A stretch of 64,000 nucleotides of DNA from Saccharomonospora viridis DSM 43017 (GTDB taxonomy: Bacteria; Actinomycetota; Actinomycetes; Mycobacteriales; Pseudonocardiaceae): NCBI RefSeq assembly GCF_000023865.1, contig NC_013159.1, positions 1 to 64,000 of the forward strand, in the 5' to 3' direction. Below are positions 48,346-56,904 of the stretch, one piece after another. The notes under the pieces are model-generated. The model saw nothing but the letters and a program-made list of their open reading frames with translations. It searched no databases and was not told the origin of the DNA. The translations under genes were made by a program, and so were the position numbers. Each line of letters begins with the position of its first letter. The first letter of the stretch is position 1.

Positions 48346-49005
48346 GTGGCGGTACCACCTGGACAGACCGCGACAACGAGCGGATCGAGCGGCGTCCGGT
48401 CGATTCCGGGGCGGACCGCGCCCAGGCTCGAGCTTCCCTCCCATCCCGCTGATCTCGCCGAGCGCGCGGTCCCGCTGCTGGGGTGGCAGGGCACGGTGCT
48501 CCCGCAGCTGACGTTGTTCGGCCGGCGGGTCTTCGTGGTGGCGAGGCTGCGGCCGGACGCCCACGCCGAGCGCATCGCCATGGGACTGCGGCCGGTGACG
48601 GACAGGACCACCGTGGCCACGTGGTTGTGGCCGGAGTTGGAAAGGAGCGCCCCGCCTCCCGCCGTGCACATCGCCGGTGTGCTCGCCGTGGCTCGGCACT
48701 GGCGGACGGGGATGGCCGCCACCGTGCCGTTCGCCCGCTACGGGGAGGCGGCGCTGGTGTTGCCCACGGCGGCCGCCATGAGCCACGACTACGTGGACAA
48801 CTTCCTGCCGCGGGCGAGGATGTACGGCCTCGGGGTGGTGACCGCCGACGAGGTCGCGAACCTCGATCTCGACCTGGCGTGCGGGGACGACCGTCTCACC
48901 CTCGGCGAGGACGCGGTGTGGCGCTGGGTGCACGAGGTCGCCTACGAACAGTTGCTCGCCTGCGAGGCGGCGGGCTTCGCTGCCCAGGGCATGCGGAACG
49001 ACTAA
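48346..49005 (+). CDS. Conserved hypothetical protein
   Basis: 219 aa from a GTG with GGAGG eight bases upstream. The sequence is soluble, with a hydrophobic core around VLPQLTLFGRRVFVVARL and a conserved-looking TAAAMSHDYVDNFLPRARM. It ends with acidic and Trp/His-containing segments (EDAVWRWVHEVAYEQLLAC). No domain is recognised. It lies 10 bp upstream of the NAD(P)-binding protein gene, so the two are likely cotranscribed. A 463-codon open frame on the opposite strand is a GC artefact. Confidence 0.65.
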   Translation: MAVPPGQTATTSGSSGVRSIPGRTAPRLELPSHPADLAERAVPLLGWQGTVLPQLTLFGRRVFVVARLRPDAHAERIAMGLRPVTDRTTVATWLWPELERSAPPPAVHIAGVLAVARHWRTGMAATVPFARYGEAALVLPTAAAMSHDYVDNFLPRARMYGLGVVTADEVANLDLDLACGDDRLTLGEDAVWRWVHEVAYEQLLACEAAGFAAQGMRND

Positions 49006-49015
49006 CCTCGGCTCC

Positions 49016-49678
49016 ATGCGAGTCGTCATCGCCGGAGGACACGGCAAGATCGCGTTGCGGTTGGAGCGGCTTCTCGTCTCCAACGGTGACACGGCCGTGG
49101 GCATCATCCGCAAGCCGGAACAGGCCGAGAAGCTGCGGGAAATCGGTGCCGAACCCGTCGTGCTCGATCTGGAACAGGCGAGCGTCGACGAGGTCGCCGA
49201 CGTGTTGTCCGGAGCCGACGCGGCCGTTTTCTCGGCGGGCGCGGGGCCCGGCAGCGGCGTGGCACGTAAGGACACCGTCGACAGGGCGGCGGCCGTGTTG
49301 TTCGCCGAAGCCGCCGAGCGCGCGGGCGTGCGGCGATTCGTGCAGGTCAGCGCGATGGGTGCGGGTGATCCGATCGACGCGGACGTCGAGGCGCGGGTCG
49401 GTGAGGTGTTCGCCGCGTATCTTCGTGCGAAAGCCGCCGCGGAAGAGGATCTGCGCGGTCGTGATCTGGATTGGACCATCCTGCGGCCGGGTCGGCTCAC
49501 CGATGAACCCGGGACGGGGCTGGTGCGCCTGGCCGACGACGTGCCGCGCGCCGATGTGCCGCGGGACGACGTGGCGGAGGTGTTGCGGCGGTTGGTGGCC
49601 GACACCACCACGTACGGGCGAACCCTGGAATTGGTGTCCGGGGACACGCCGATCGCGGAGGCCATCGAGCGTCTTTAG
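49016..49678 (+). CDS. NAD(P)-binding Rossmann protein (atypical SDR, YwnB-like)
   Basis: 220 aa. The nucleotide-binding motif is modified, IAGGHGKIALRLERLL near residue 5. Later motifs are ADAAVFSAGAGPGSG, RRFVQVSAMGAGDP and WTILRPGRLTDEPGTG, all typical of NAD(P)H-binding atypical SDRs of the NmrA/YwnB kind. The catalytic Tyr-x-x-x-Lys is replaced by YLRAK, close to canonical. It may be a reductase or redox sensor. It forms a pair with the preceding hypothetical gene and converges on the lactone oxidase gene. Confidence 0.85.
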   Translation: MRVVIAGGHGKIALRLERLLVSNGDTAVGIIRKPEQAEKLREIGAEPVVLDLEQASVDEVADVLSGADAAVFSAGAGPGSGVARKDTVDRAAAVLFAEAAERAGVRRFVQVSAMGAGDPIDADVEARVGEVFAAYLRAKAAAEEDLRGRDLDWTILRPGRLTDEPGTGLVRLADDVPRADVPRDDVAEVLRRLVADTTTYGRTLELVSGDTPIAEAIERL

Positions 49679-49690
49679 CCGCTCGTTTCG

Positions 49691-51049
49691 TCAGGATCGA
49701 AAAGTGGGTCCGACGAGGCCCGCACTGTCGTTTTGTTCGGATGGTTTTCCGAGGATGCGGTCGAGGTGGGCGTTCGAGAACACGCCGCCGGGGTCCAGTG
49801 CGGCCCGCATCCGTCGGAAGTCGTCGAACCGCGGGTACAGGTGGCGCAGTTCGTCCGCGTCGAGCGGGTGCATCTTGCCCCAGTGCGGACGTCCGCCCAC
49901 CGACGCGGCGATGCGGGCGAACTCGGTGAAGTACTCCTCGTACGGCATGCCGACGTACTGGTGCACGGCCACGTAGGCGGTGTCCCGGCCGTAGGCCGTG
50001 GACAACCAGATGTCGTCGGCGGCGGCCACCCGTACCTCGACGGGGAACGCCACCGGATGGCGCAGTCGGGGTACGAGCGCGCGGAGTTCGGCGAGGACGT
50101 CGAGGACCGATTCGCGTGGCACCGCGTACTCCGTCTCCACGAACCTGACCAGGCGTTGGGTGGTGAACACGCGGTAGGAGGCGTCGCTGTAGCGACGGGT
50201 GGACAACGCCGACGACGCCAACGCGCCGAGTGTCGGGGCGAGCCGGGGCACGGCCCTGCTCAGGCGACACAGGCCGCCGAAAGCCGCGTTCTCCATGAGG
50301 GTGTAGTCGAGGAATCGGCGCACGGGGGACAGCGGGCGTGCCGGAGTGCCGACGGGGAGTCGGGTGTTGCGTTTGACCAGTGCGTTGCGACCGTAAGGGA
50401 ACCAGTAGAACTCGAAATGGTCGGTGCCGTCGGCCAGCGCGTGGAAATCGGTGAGTACGCGGTCGAGCGGTTGCGGGCTTTCGTGTGCCTCCAGGAGGAA
50501 TGCGGGTTCGCAGCGTAGGGTGACGGTGCTGATGACCCCGAGCGCGCCGAGTCCGACCCTGGCGGCGTCGAACAGCTCCGGACGTTCGGTGGGTGAACAG
50601 GTGAGGACGGACCCGTCGGCTGTGACCAGCTCCAGGGCCTCCACCTGGGTGGCGAGTCCTCCGAATCGGGCACCGGTGCCGTGCGTCCCCGTGGAGATCG
50701 CACCGGCGATGGTCTGCGCGTCGATGTCACCGAGGTTGGTCAGTGCCAGGTCGAGCGCGGCCAGAAGTGTGTTGAGCTCGCGCAGCGTCGTGCCCGAACG
50801 TACGGTGACCAGCCCGTTCCCGGCGTCGGCCGAGACGATACCGGTGAACGCGCTCAGGTCGATGACGTCGGTGTCGTCGTCAGCGGCGGCGATGGGGCTG
50901 AACGAGTGCCCGCTTCCCAGCGGACGTATGCGTCCACCGCGTTCGGCCGTCTCGGCGACGATCGCGCACAGCTCGGCCGTGTCCGTCGGACGGTGGACTC
51001 GACGTGGTCGTGCCGAGGCGGTGCCCGCCCAGTTCGTCCACTGGCTCAC
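49691..51049 (-). CDS. FAD-dependent sugar lactone oxidase (D-arabinono/L-gulono-1,4-lactone type)
   Basis: 452 aa. The FAD-binding domain starts TNWAGTASARPRRVHRPTDT and has GSGHSFSPI, with His48 in the position used for covalent FAD attachment, plus TIAGAISTGTHGTG. The ALO-type C-terminal substrate domain ends HWGKMHPLDADELRHLYPRF, a signature of aldonolactone oxidases. Substrates in this family are sugar-1,4-lactones. It is divergent from the aldolase/deaminase gene, a pairing I recall from other Actinobacteria. Confidence 0.9.
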   Translation of the reverse strand: MSQWTNWAGTASARPRRVHRPTDTAELCAIVAETAERGGRIRPLGSGHSFSPIAAADDDTDVIDLSAFTGIVSADAGNGLVTVRSGTTLRELNTLLAALDLALTNLGDIDAQTIAGAISTGTHGTGARFGGLATQVEALELVTADGSVLTCSPTERPELFDAARVGLGALGVISTVTLRCEPAFLLEAHESPQPLDRVLTDFHALADGTDHFEFYWFPYGRNALVKRNTRLPVGTPARPLSPVRRFLDYTLMENAAFGGLCRLSRAVPRLAPTLGALASSALSTRRYSDASYRVFTTQRLVRFVETEYAVPRESVLDVLAELRALVPRLRHPVAFPVEVRVAAADDIWLSTAYGRDTAYVAVHQYVGMPYEEYFTEFARIAASVGGRPHWGKMHPLDADELRHLYPRFDDFRRMRAALDPGGVFSNAHLDRILGKPSEQNDSAGLVGPTFRS

Positions 51050-51108
51050 CCGGGCCTCCCTTGGGTCGACGCCGTAGGCGGAATAGATGAATAGAATTCG
51101 AGTTTACG

Positions 51109-52308
51109 GTGTCGTACCGTTCTGGTGTGAGCTCCGCCGCTTCGTACGATCTGGCCACACAAGATCTCGATCCGCCGTTGGCGATCGTCGATCTCGATGC
51201 CTTCGACGCCAACGCCGGTGATCTCGTGCGCCGCGCGGCCGGGAAGCCCATCCGGGTCGCGAGCAAGTCGGTGCGGTGTCGCGCGCTGCTGGAACGGGTG
51301 CTCGCGCGGCCGGGCTTCGCCGGGCTGTTGTGCTACACCCTCGCCGAGGCGCTGTGGTTGTTCGAACAGGGCACGAGTGACGATCTCGTGGTGGCGTATC
51401 CCACCGTGGACAGGGCGGCGTTGCGCGTGCTCGCCGAGGACGACGCGGCCCGGCAGGCGATCACGCTCATGGTCGACTCCACGGAACAACTCGATTTCAT
51501 CGACGCGACACTCGGTTCCGCCCATCCACGGATTCGGGTCTGTTTGGAGTTCGACGCCTCGTGGCGGCCGATCCCCGGTGTCCACATCGGTGCTCGTCGT
51601 TCCCCGGTGTTCACTCCCCGACAGGCGGTGAAGCTGGCCACGGCGATCGAACGTCGTCGGGGGTTCCGACTCGTCGGGGTGATGGGTTACGAAGGGCAGA
51701 TCGCCGGAGTGCCCGACGGTGACCCCGGCGTCGCGGGGGCCGCGGTGCGTTGGATGCAGCGGCGTTCGGCGGCCGAGCTCGCCCGCCGTCGAGCCGCTGT
51801 CGTGGCGGCCGTCCGTACGGTGGCCGAACTGGAATTCGTCAACGGAGGCGGGACGGGAAGCCTGGAATCCACGCGTACCGATTCGTCCGTCACCGAGGTC
51901 GCGGCCGGGTCGGGGCTGCTCGCTCCGGCGTTGTTCTCCCGGTATCAGCGCTTCCAACCGCGGCCCGCAGCGCTGTTCGCGCTTCCCGTGGTGCGCAAAC
52001 CGGCACGTCGGACCGCCACGCTCGCCGCCGGGGGCTACGTCGCCTCGGGCCAGGCGGGTCAGTCGCGGCTACCTTCCCCCCACCTGCCGCATGGACTGCG
52101 TCTGTCCGCCGTGGAAGGAGCCGGAGAAGTCCAAACCCCGGTCATCGGGCGCGCAGCCCGCCGACTGCGGGTGGGTGACCGCGTGTGGTTCCGGCACGCC
52201 AAGGCCGGTGAGCTCGCCGAACACTTCCCGCACTATCACCTCGTGTTGGGCGACCGAGTCGTGCGCACAGTTCCCACCTATCGCGGCGAGGGGCGTTTCT
52301 TCGGCTGA
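51109..52308 (+). CDS. PLP-dependent amino acid deaminase/aldolase (alanine racemase-like fold)
   Basis: 399 aa from GTG 51109, or six codons later at GTG 51127. The alanine-racemase-type barrel begins PLAIVDLDAFDANAGDLVRRA, and the PLP-binding lysine is Lys53 in RVASKSVR. Further motifs are FVNGGGTGSLEST (phosphate binding) and a C-terminal metal-site region around HFPHYHLVLGDRV, with the HxH typical of D-threonine aldolase/D-serine dehydratase-like enzymes. Substrate unknown. Divergent from the lactone oxidase gene with only 59 bp between starts. Confidence 0.85.
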   Translation: MSYRSGVSSAASYDLATQDLDPPLAIVDLDAFDANAGDLVRRAAGKPIRVASKSVRCRALLERVLARPGFAGLLCYTLAEALWLFEQGTSDDLVVAYPTVDRAALRVLAEDDAARQAITLMVDSTEQLDFIDATLGSAHPRIRVCLEFDASWRPIPGVHIGARRSPVFTPRQAVKLATAIERRRGFRLVGVMGYEGQIAGVPDGDPGVAGAAVRWMQRRSAAELARRRAAVVAAVRTVAELEFVNGGGTGSLESTRTDSSVTEVAAGSGLLAPALFSRYQRFQPRPAALFALPVVRKPARRTATLAAGGYVASGQAGQSRLPSPHLPHGLRLSAVEGAGEVQTPVIGRAARRLRVGDRVWFRHAKAGELAEHFPHYHLVLGDRVVRTVPTYRGEGRFFG

Positions 52309-52379
52309 ACCGTCGTGTGCACCGGTGGGTGAGCCGGACGGTCCCCACCGGTCGCCGCCTCGGGGGTCGACCGCCTCCT

Positions 52380-53018
52380 TCAGTCCCCGAACTTGCCCGC
52401 CAGGTAGTCCTTGATCAGCGTTTTGGTTTCGGCGATGACCTCCGGATCGCCTTGGGGATCGACCTGGAAGGCGTAGTTGAGCAAGCCGTCCGCGGCTTCC
52501 ACGGCGATCGTGATCGGGAGTGTGACCTGCTCCGGCGGAAGGTTGACGTGATCGGTGACCAATCTGGTGAGAGCGTCGACGATGACCCGGTTGTTGGTGC
52601 GTCGGTCGTCGAGCAAGCGCGGTTCGACGGGGTCACCGAAATGCACCGTGGAAAACCCCGGGACCTCACGGTGCATCGTCAGGTAGATGTCCAACAAGGA
52701 GTCGACGACGTCCCACCAGTGGCGTGTGTCCACTGTCCCGAGGCGTTTGTGGACCTCGGCGATGAAGTGTTCCAGATTCCGCTGGGCCAGCGCCTGCACG
52801 ACGGCTCGTTTGTCGGGGAAGAATTGGTACAACGAGCCCACCGCCACGCCGGCCCGTTTGGCGATGAGCGTGGTCGTGAGTCCTTCGTAGCCCACCTCCT
52901 CAAGCAGTTCGGCGCTCGCGTCCAGCATTCGCTCGACCCGCTTGGCGCTGCGCTGCTGGACCGGCTGTCGACGGAGTGGGGTTGATTCGGCCTGCGTCGC
53001 GATGTGCTTGTCGGACAC
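52380..53018 (-). CDS. TetR family transcriptional regulator
   Basis: 212 aa from the GTG at 53018, with AAGGAG seven bases upstream; the longer frame to 53219 has no resemblance. The N-terminal HTH shows RVERMLDASAELLEEVGYEG and AKRAGVAVGSLYQFFPDKRA. The C-terminal domain is of the TetR_C_17-like kind. Targets unknown; no divergent gene lies beside it. It converges on the aldolase gene at 72 bp. Confidence 0.88.
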   Translation of the reverse strand: MSDKHIATQAESTPLRRQPVQQRSAKRVERMLDASAELLEEVGYEGLTTTLIAKRAGVAVGSLYQFFPDKRAVVQALAQRNLEHFIAEVHKRLGTVDTRHWWDVVDSLLDIYLTMHREVPGFSTVHFGDPVEPRLLDDRRTNNRVIVDALTRLVTDHVNLPPEQVTLPITIAVEAADGLLNYAFQVDPQGDPEVIAETKTLIKDYLAGKFGD

Positions 53019-53316
53019 GTCGTGCTCCTTGCTGTGCAGGTCAGCGACTTTATCGTGTCCGGGGTCGCCTTCACGGTCGAGTGAACGCTTTGTGGTGGTC
53101 CGGGCGTCAAGGCCGAACGGACAAGAAAGAACGGGTGGGAATGGGGCCGCGGGCCGGTGCCGGTCGGGGGAGGGGGAGTGCAGCGGCACCGACCCGCGGG
53201 GTCTTCGGGGTCGCACCACGGGCGGGGAATCTCGCGGTGTTGTGAAGTTGTGTGGCGACCTCGACGGTCAACCTAGCGGGACAAGGTAACTAGGGCCATT
53301 AGCAGAGGCAAAGTTC

Positions 53317-53330
53317 TGCGATTAATCGCA
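53317..53330. promoter_or_regulatory. Perfect palindrome, possible operator
   Basis: TGCGATTAATCGCA is a perfect 14-bp palindrome with an AT core, unusual in this GC-rich sequence. It lies 299 bp upstream of the leftward TetR gene and immediately beside the T-rich tail of a terminator. It could be a regulator binding site; no partner gene is proven. Confidence 0.35.
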
Positions 53331-53386
53331 AAAGAACCGGCGGCCAGGCTCGCTACGCTCGGGGGTACGCACGGCCTGGCCGCCGG
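53329..53386 (-). terminator. Terminator of the small leftward genes
   Basis: CCGGCGGCCAGGC (53337-53349) pairs perfectly with GCCTGGCCGCCGG (53374-53386); on the minus strand it is followed by TTCTTTTG. It lies 60 bp past the end of the 134-aa gene. The loop is 24 nt. Confidence 0.75.
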
Positions 53387-53445
53387 CGATGGACTCCGCC
53401 CGAGGGCGGAAGCGTGGAAGAACGGAAGTGTCCGAAAGGCCTGCG

Positions 53446-53850
53446 TCATCGGTGCGGCCTTCCTATGAGGGCATGCCGGCCGGTCGGCCGCGTGGCAGGT
53501 GTCGTCGACGTGTTCGTCTCGTCGGGGGTGGATTCCGCACGGCGACGCCGATAGCGCCGTGAATGCTGGAAATGGGCCAAGCCGCCCGCCACGAGGTGAT
53601 CGTGGGCGACCTGCCACACCGAACACGGGGCCTTGCACTTGTGCCACCGTGTCGAACACGTCGGACAGTCGCCACGCTCGTCGGGCTCGTGCACTCGCAG
53701 AATGGCGCGCCAGCCCTCCGCCAACCGGGGCAGCTCGGAACGGGCCACGGAGATCAGCGCTGGTGCGTCCGCGTCGTTCGCGACGTCGGTGAGTCTGTCG
53801 AGGCGTTCCCACACGGCGTTGCGGAGAACTTGCCCGAGAATCTGATCCAC
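53446..53850 (-). CDS. Small Cys-containing hypothetical protein
   Basis: 134 aa. The helical N-terminus (MDQILGQVLRNAVWERLDRL) is followed by a cysteine cluster, CPTCSTRW then CKAPCSVW (near residues 62-80), spaced like a zinc site. Next come VAHDHLVAG and a basic, Thr/Arg-rich tail. The pattern suggests a zinc-bound regulatory or adaptor protein; no family is known to me beyond actinobacterial conservation. It is separated by 13 bp from a second small gene on the same strand and is followed by a terminator, so the two form an operon. Confidence 0.6.
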   Translation of the reverse strand: MDQILGQVLRNAVWERLDRLTDVANDADAPALISVARSELPRLAEGWRAILRVHEPDERGDCPTCSTRWHKCKAPCSVWQVAHDHLVAGGLAHFQHSRRYRRRRAESTPDETNTSTTPATRPTGRHALIGRPHR

Positions 53851-53863
53851 CTGGCCCTCACCG

Positions 53864-54100
53864 TTACTTTCTCGCCAATTCGGCGGCTTCGTTCAGTGCG
53901 GCCCGAAGTTGTCCGAGTTGGCTGGCTGACAGCCGTGCCGTCTCGCCGGGTGGTCCGACGAGGACCACTTCGCCGTTCTCCACGAACACCGTCACGGACC
54001 GTTCGCGGCTGATCAGGTCGCCGCACTGTACGCGCCAGACCACTTGGCCGCCTTCGTAGCGCCGTCCCGAATCGGGATGGGGCTGGGTCGGTCTGGTCAT
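53864..54100 (-). CDS. Small hypothetical protein
   Basis: 78 aa from the ATG at 54100; an ATG further upstream (54202) is possible. The composition is a compact beta-type domain: RRYEGGQVVWRVQCGDLISR, SVTVFVENGEVVLVGPPGET, then a helix LSASQLGQLRAALNEAAELA. I recognise no family with certainty. It is the first gene of the two-gene unit and is divergent from the HTH-TPR regulator gene. Confidence 0.6.
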   Translation of the reverse strand: MTRPTQPHPDSGRRYEGGQVVWRVQCGDLISRERSVTVFVENGEVVLVGPPGETARLSASQLGQLRAALNEAAELARK

Positions 54101-54491
54101 GTGAGCCACGGACCGACGCGTGGGTTCGTCGGAGTCTCGGAAGCGACCGGACACCGTGTCGGTCCCAGCAGTGCCTGCTGTGATCGAGTGCACGTCCATC
54201 ACGTCCTTCGTCGGTTCCGTCGCTGTTGTTGCCCGGCTCGGCGTCCGGACGAGGTGCTGTGGTTGCGGACGGTGTTCGGCCGACCACGCACCTCTTACCC
54301 CTACATTGCGGTGAAAAGAGCGGCGTGAGAAGCCTTGCGACGCTTTCAGCGGCGACCGGCTCCGCTCGCACGCCGAGCGGTCACAAGAAATTCGGCTCTA
54401 CCGATCAAACGCCCCCCGGCGGGCCTTCGCACGGTTTACTGGGCTTGCTTACGCTGCACACAACGCCCGACGGGACTGTGGAGGGGCGGAC
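54101..54491. other. Divergent regulatory gap
   Basis: 391 bp between the leftward small-gene unit and the rightward HTH-TPR gene. A short hairpin (CCGCTCG/CGAGCGG, 54362-54380) lies in the leader of the latter. No operator was identified, though autoregulation is likely. Confidence 0.4.
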
Positions 54492-55862
54492 ATGAAGGCC
54501 AACGAGAACACGACGCAGAGTCGCATCAATCCCGCGATTTGGGAAGCCCGCGAAATGCGTGACGCGCTGGCGAACCGCAACATCAGTGAGGTTTACCGGC
54601 AACTCCGGATGCACGGCATCTCGCAACGCCAGATCGCCGCGATGACCGGCCAATCACAGTCCGAGGTGTCGGAGATCCTCAAGGGTCGCCAGGTGATGGC
54701 CTACGACGTCCTGTCTCGTATCGCCAAGGGCCTGCGCATCCCGAGGGGCTACATGGGTCTCGCCTACGACGAGACCACAAGAAATCAGGTTGTCGGCGAC
54801 GCCGACGAGCAGCAAGCTGAGGAGGACGAGTCCGTGAAACGACGGAAGTTCCTCGCGCACGCCGCCCAGGTCACGATGGGGGCCGCGGTTTTCGGTCCCG
54901 CCTCGACGGCATGGGCGTCGAGCCCCACACAGACACCCGCCCCGGGACGCATCGGGATGACCGATGTCCGACAGGTGGAAGCGGCAACCCGAGCGCTCAG
55001 AGCGCTGGATTACCAGTACGGGGGCGGCTTCTGTCGGGATGCGGTGGTCGCGCAGTTGTCGTGGGGGCAGCAGATGCTCCAGGCGAGCGGCTCCGAACAG
55101 GTCAAGTCACGGCTGTACGTGGCGTTGGCCGACCTCCACAGCCTTGCGGGTTGGACGTCGTTCGACATCGACCTCGTCGACTCCGCGCGAAACCATTTCG
55201 CCCAGGCGCTCGAACTGGCGAAACAGGGGGACAACCACCCGCTCGTCGCCAACATCCTGTACCGGATGGGACGTGTCTACTTGCATCAGGACGCGCCCAA
55301 CGAAGCGTTGAAGTTGTTCCAATTAGGACAGCTCGCGGCACAGGATTCCGGTTCGGAACTCGCGGTCGCCGTGTTGTGCGCCAACGAGGCGTGGGCGTAC
55401 GCGATGATGGGCAACGCCGAACAGGCCATGAAGCTGCTCGGCCGGACGAGGGACGAGTTCGCTCGTGCCGACCTCGCCAACGCCGAGTCGTGGGTGAAGT
55501 TCTTCGACGAGACCGACGTGTACGCGATGATCGGGACCGTACACACGGAACTGGCCCAGAACGTCGACGTCTCGCACACCCGTTACGCCATTCCGGCGCT
55601 GCGCAGGGCCACGGAGGCCTACGGCGGTGACATGGCCCGCAGCAAGACGTTCAGCCTCGGCATGCTGGCCACCAACCACATGCTGGAAGGCGACATCGAC
55701 TACGGGGCGAAGGTCGGTGGCAAGGCGCTGGACTGCGCGGAGGGACTGAAGTCCGCGCGGGTGAAGAAGCGCATGGAGCCGTTGCGGCAGGAGGCGTTGC
55801 GGCGCAGTAACAACAGCGACGCGCGCGAACTCGCCGAGCGGATGAACGAGTTCTTCTCCTGA
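54492..55862 (+). CDS. HTH (XRE-type) and TPR transcriptional regulator
   Basis: 456 aa from an ATG after GGAGGGG. The N-terminal HTH (about residues 36-80) reads GISQRQIAAMTGQSQSEVSE, and RIAKGLRIPRGYMGLAYDE follows. Residues around 117 carry RRKFLAHAAQVTMGAAVFG, a twin-arginine-like hydrophobic insert that is internal and so not a true export signal. The rest is helical and TPR-like (ARNHFAQALELAKQGDNH, QLGQLAAQDSGSELA). This is the Streptomyces-type family of developmental or antibiotic regulators. A phosphotransferase gene follows after 29 bp. Confidence 0.85.
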   Translation: MKANENTTQSRINPAIWEAREMRDALANRNISEVYRQLRMHGISQRQIAAMTGQSQSEVSEILKGRQVMAYDVLSRIAKGLRIPRGYMGLAYDETTRNQVVGDADEQQAEEDESVKRRKFLAHAAQVTMGAAVFGPASTAWASSPTQTPAPGRIGMTDVRQVEAATRALRALDYQYGGGFCRDAVVAQLSWGQQMLQASGSEQVKSRLYVALADLHSLAGWTSFDIDLVDSARNHFAQALELAKQGDNHPLVANILYRMGRVYLHQDAPNEALKLFQLGQLAAQDSGSELAVAVLCANEAWAYAMMGNAEQAMKLLGRTRDEFARADLANAESWVKFFDETDVYAMIGTVHTELAQNVDVSHTRYAIPALRRATEAYGGDMARSKTFSLGMLATNHMLEGDIDYGAKVGGKALDCAEGLKSARVKKRMEPLRQEALRRSNNSDARELAERMNEFFS

Positions 55863-55891
55863 GTCGCTCGGTCGACGGCCGGGGCACGCAT

Positions 55892-56779
55892 TTGGACGGG
55901 CGCTACACCAAAAAGAAGCTGGACGAAGTCCTACGCCGGGCGTGTGCCCGCCTCGGAGTGGATCACCGTGGGGCCACACTGCTGCGGTTCACCAACAACG
56001 CCGTGTACTCGTTGGCACACGATCCCGTCGTCGTGCGCATCGTGGGGTCGCAGGCTCTGCGACACCGAGCCGGCAAGGTCGTACGCGTGGCCCGGTACCT
56101 GGCCGAACACGGCGTTCCCGCCGTGCGGTTGTTCGACGGCGTGGACCAGCCGCTGTCGGTCGACGGGTACGCGGTCACGGTGTGGCACCACGTCCATCCC
56201 GTTCGGCGGACCGCCACACCGGCGGAATTGGCGCGTCTGCTGAGGCTGGTGCATTCGTTGCCGCCCCCGGACGACGTGCCCGCCTGGGCACCGTTGGACG
56301 ACGTCCGTGCGAGGGTGTCCGAGGCCGAGGAGCTGGCCGCTGAGGACCGGAGTTTCCTCCTGGACCGATGCGCGGAGGTGGAGGCGGGGCTACGCGAGTT
56401 GGACTTCGTGCTGCCACCGTCGTTGGTGCACGGTGACGCCCATCCCGGCAACGTCATCGCCGGCGCGGACGGGCCGGTGCTCTGCGACTTCGATTCCTCG
56501 TGCGTGGGCCCACCGGAGTGGGACCTGGTCCCGTTGGCGGTGGGCAGAACCCGATTCCGGGACCCGCCGGAACGGTACGGCGAACTGGTCCGGCACTACG
56601 GCTTCGACGTCATGGAGTGGGAGGGCTTCGCCGTGTTGCGCGCGGCGCGGGAGTTGAAGCTGACGACGAGTGTGCTGCCGATCGCGCGCAGCCAACCGAC
56701 GGTACGGCGGGAATTGGCGCGGCGATTGGCGGACCTTCGGGCCGGCAGGACGGACGGTTGGTGGGTCAGGTACCGCTGA
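55892..56779 (+). CDS. Aminoglycoside phosphotransferase-like kinase
   Basis: 295 aa from a TTG 29 bp after the HTH-TPR gene. The APH catalytic loop is LVHGDAHPGNV (residues 178-188) and the metal-binding motif is CDFDSSCVGPPEWDL with Asp199. The lysine of the ATP site is not obvious in the N-lobe (VVVRIVGSQALRHRAGK). Family members phosphorylate aminoglycosides, choline, homoserine or other small molecules; resistance should not be assumed. The tight spacing suggests coexpression with the regulator. Confidence 0.8.
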   Translation: MDGRYTKKKLDEVLRRACARLGVDHRGATLLRFTNNAVYSLAHDPVVVRIVGSQALRHRAGKVVRVARYLAEHGVPAVRLFDGVDQPLSVDGYAVTVWHHVHPVRRTATPAELARLLRLVHSLPPPDDVPAWAPLDDVRARVSEAEELAAEDRSFLLDRCAEVEAGLRELDFVLPPSLVHGDAHPGNVIAGADGPVLCDFDSSCVGPPEWDLVPLAVGRTRFRDPPERYGELVRHYGFDVMEWEGFAVLRAARELKLTTSVLPIARSQPTVRRELARRLADLRAGRTDGWWVRYR

Positions 56780-56815
56780 ATGTCGTCATTTCGGCCGCAC
56801 TCGTCGACGCTAGGC

Positions 56816-56853
56816 CGCCGTTCGTCGCTTCGGTCGGGAAGCGACGAACGGCG
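56816..56853. terminator. Bidirectional terminator before copD
   Basis: A perfect 16-bp stem, CGCCGTTCGTCGCTTC against GAAGCGACGAACGGCG, with a 6-nt loop. It lies between the convergent phosphotransferase and copD genes. Confidence 0.85.
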
Positions 56854-56904
56854 ACGGGTTCCGCATGAAGTTCAGCCCGGCTGAAGCGGTGGATGTAGGG
56901 CACA

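Larger units (their letters stand above)
53019..53445. other. Intergenic region upstream of the TetR gene
   Basis: 427 bp without a gene. It holds a leftward terminator (53329-53386), a perfect 14-bp palindrome (53317-53330) and the leader of the TetR gene. An open frame on the other strand overlaps but has no resemblance. Confidence 0.5.

Noticed and set aside
48274-49665. 463-codon leftward open frame
   Set aside because: Antisense to two genes with proper ribosome sites; the product is Arg/Pro/Ser-rich and unlike any protein family.
55892-56779. Calling the phosphotransferase an aminoglycoside resistance gene
   Set aside because: The APH fold is shared by many metabolic kinases, and nothing in the sequence indicates an antibiotic substrate.
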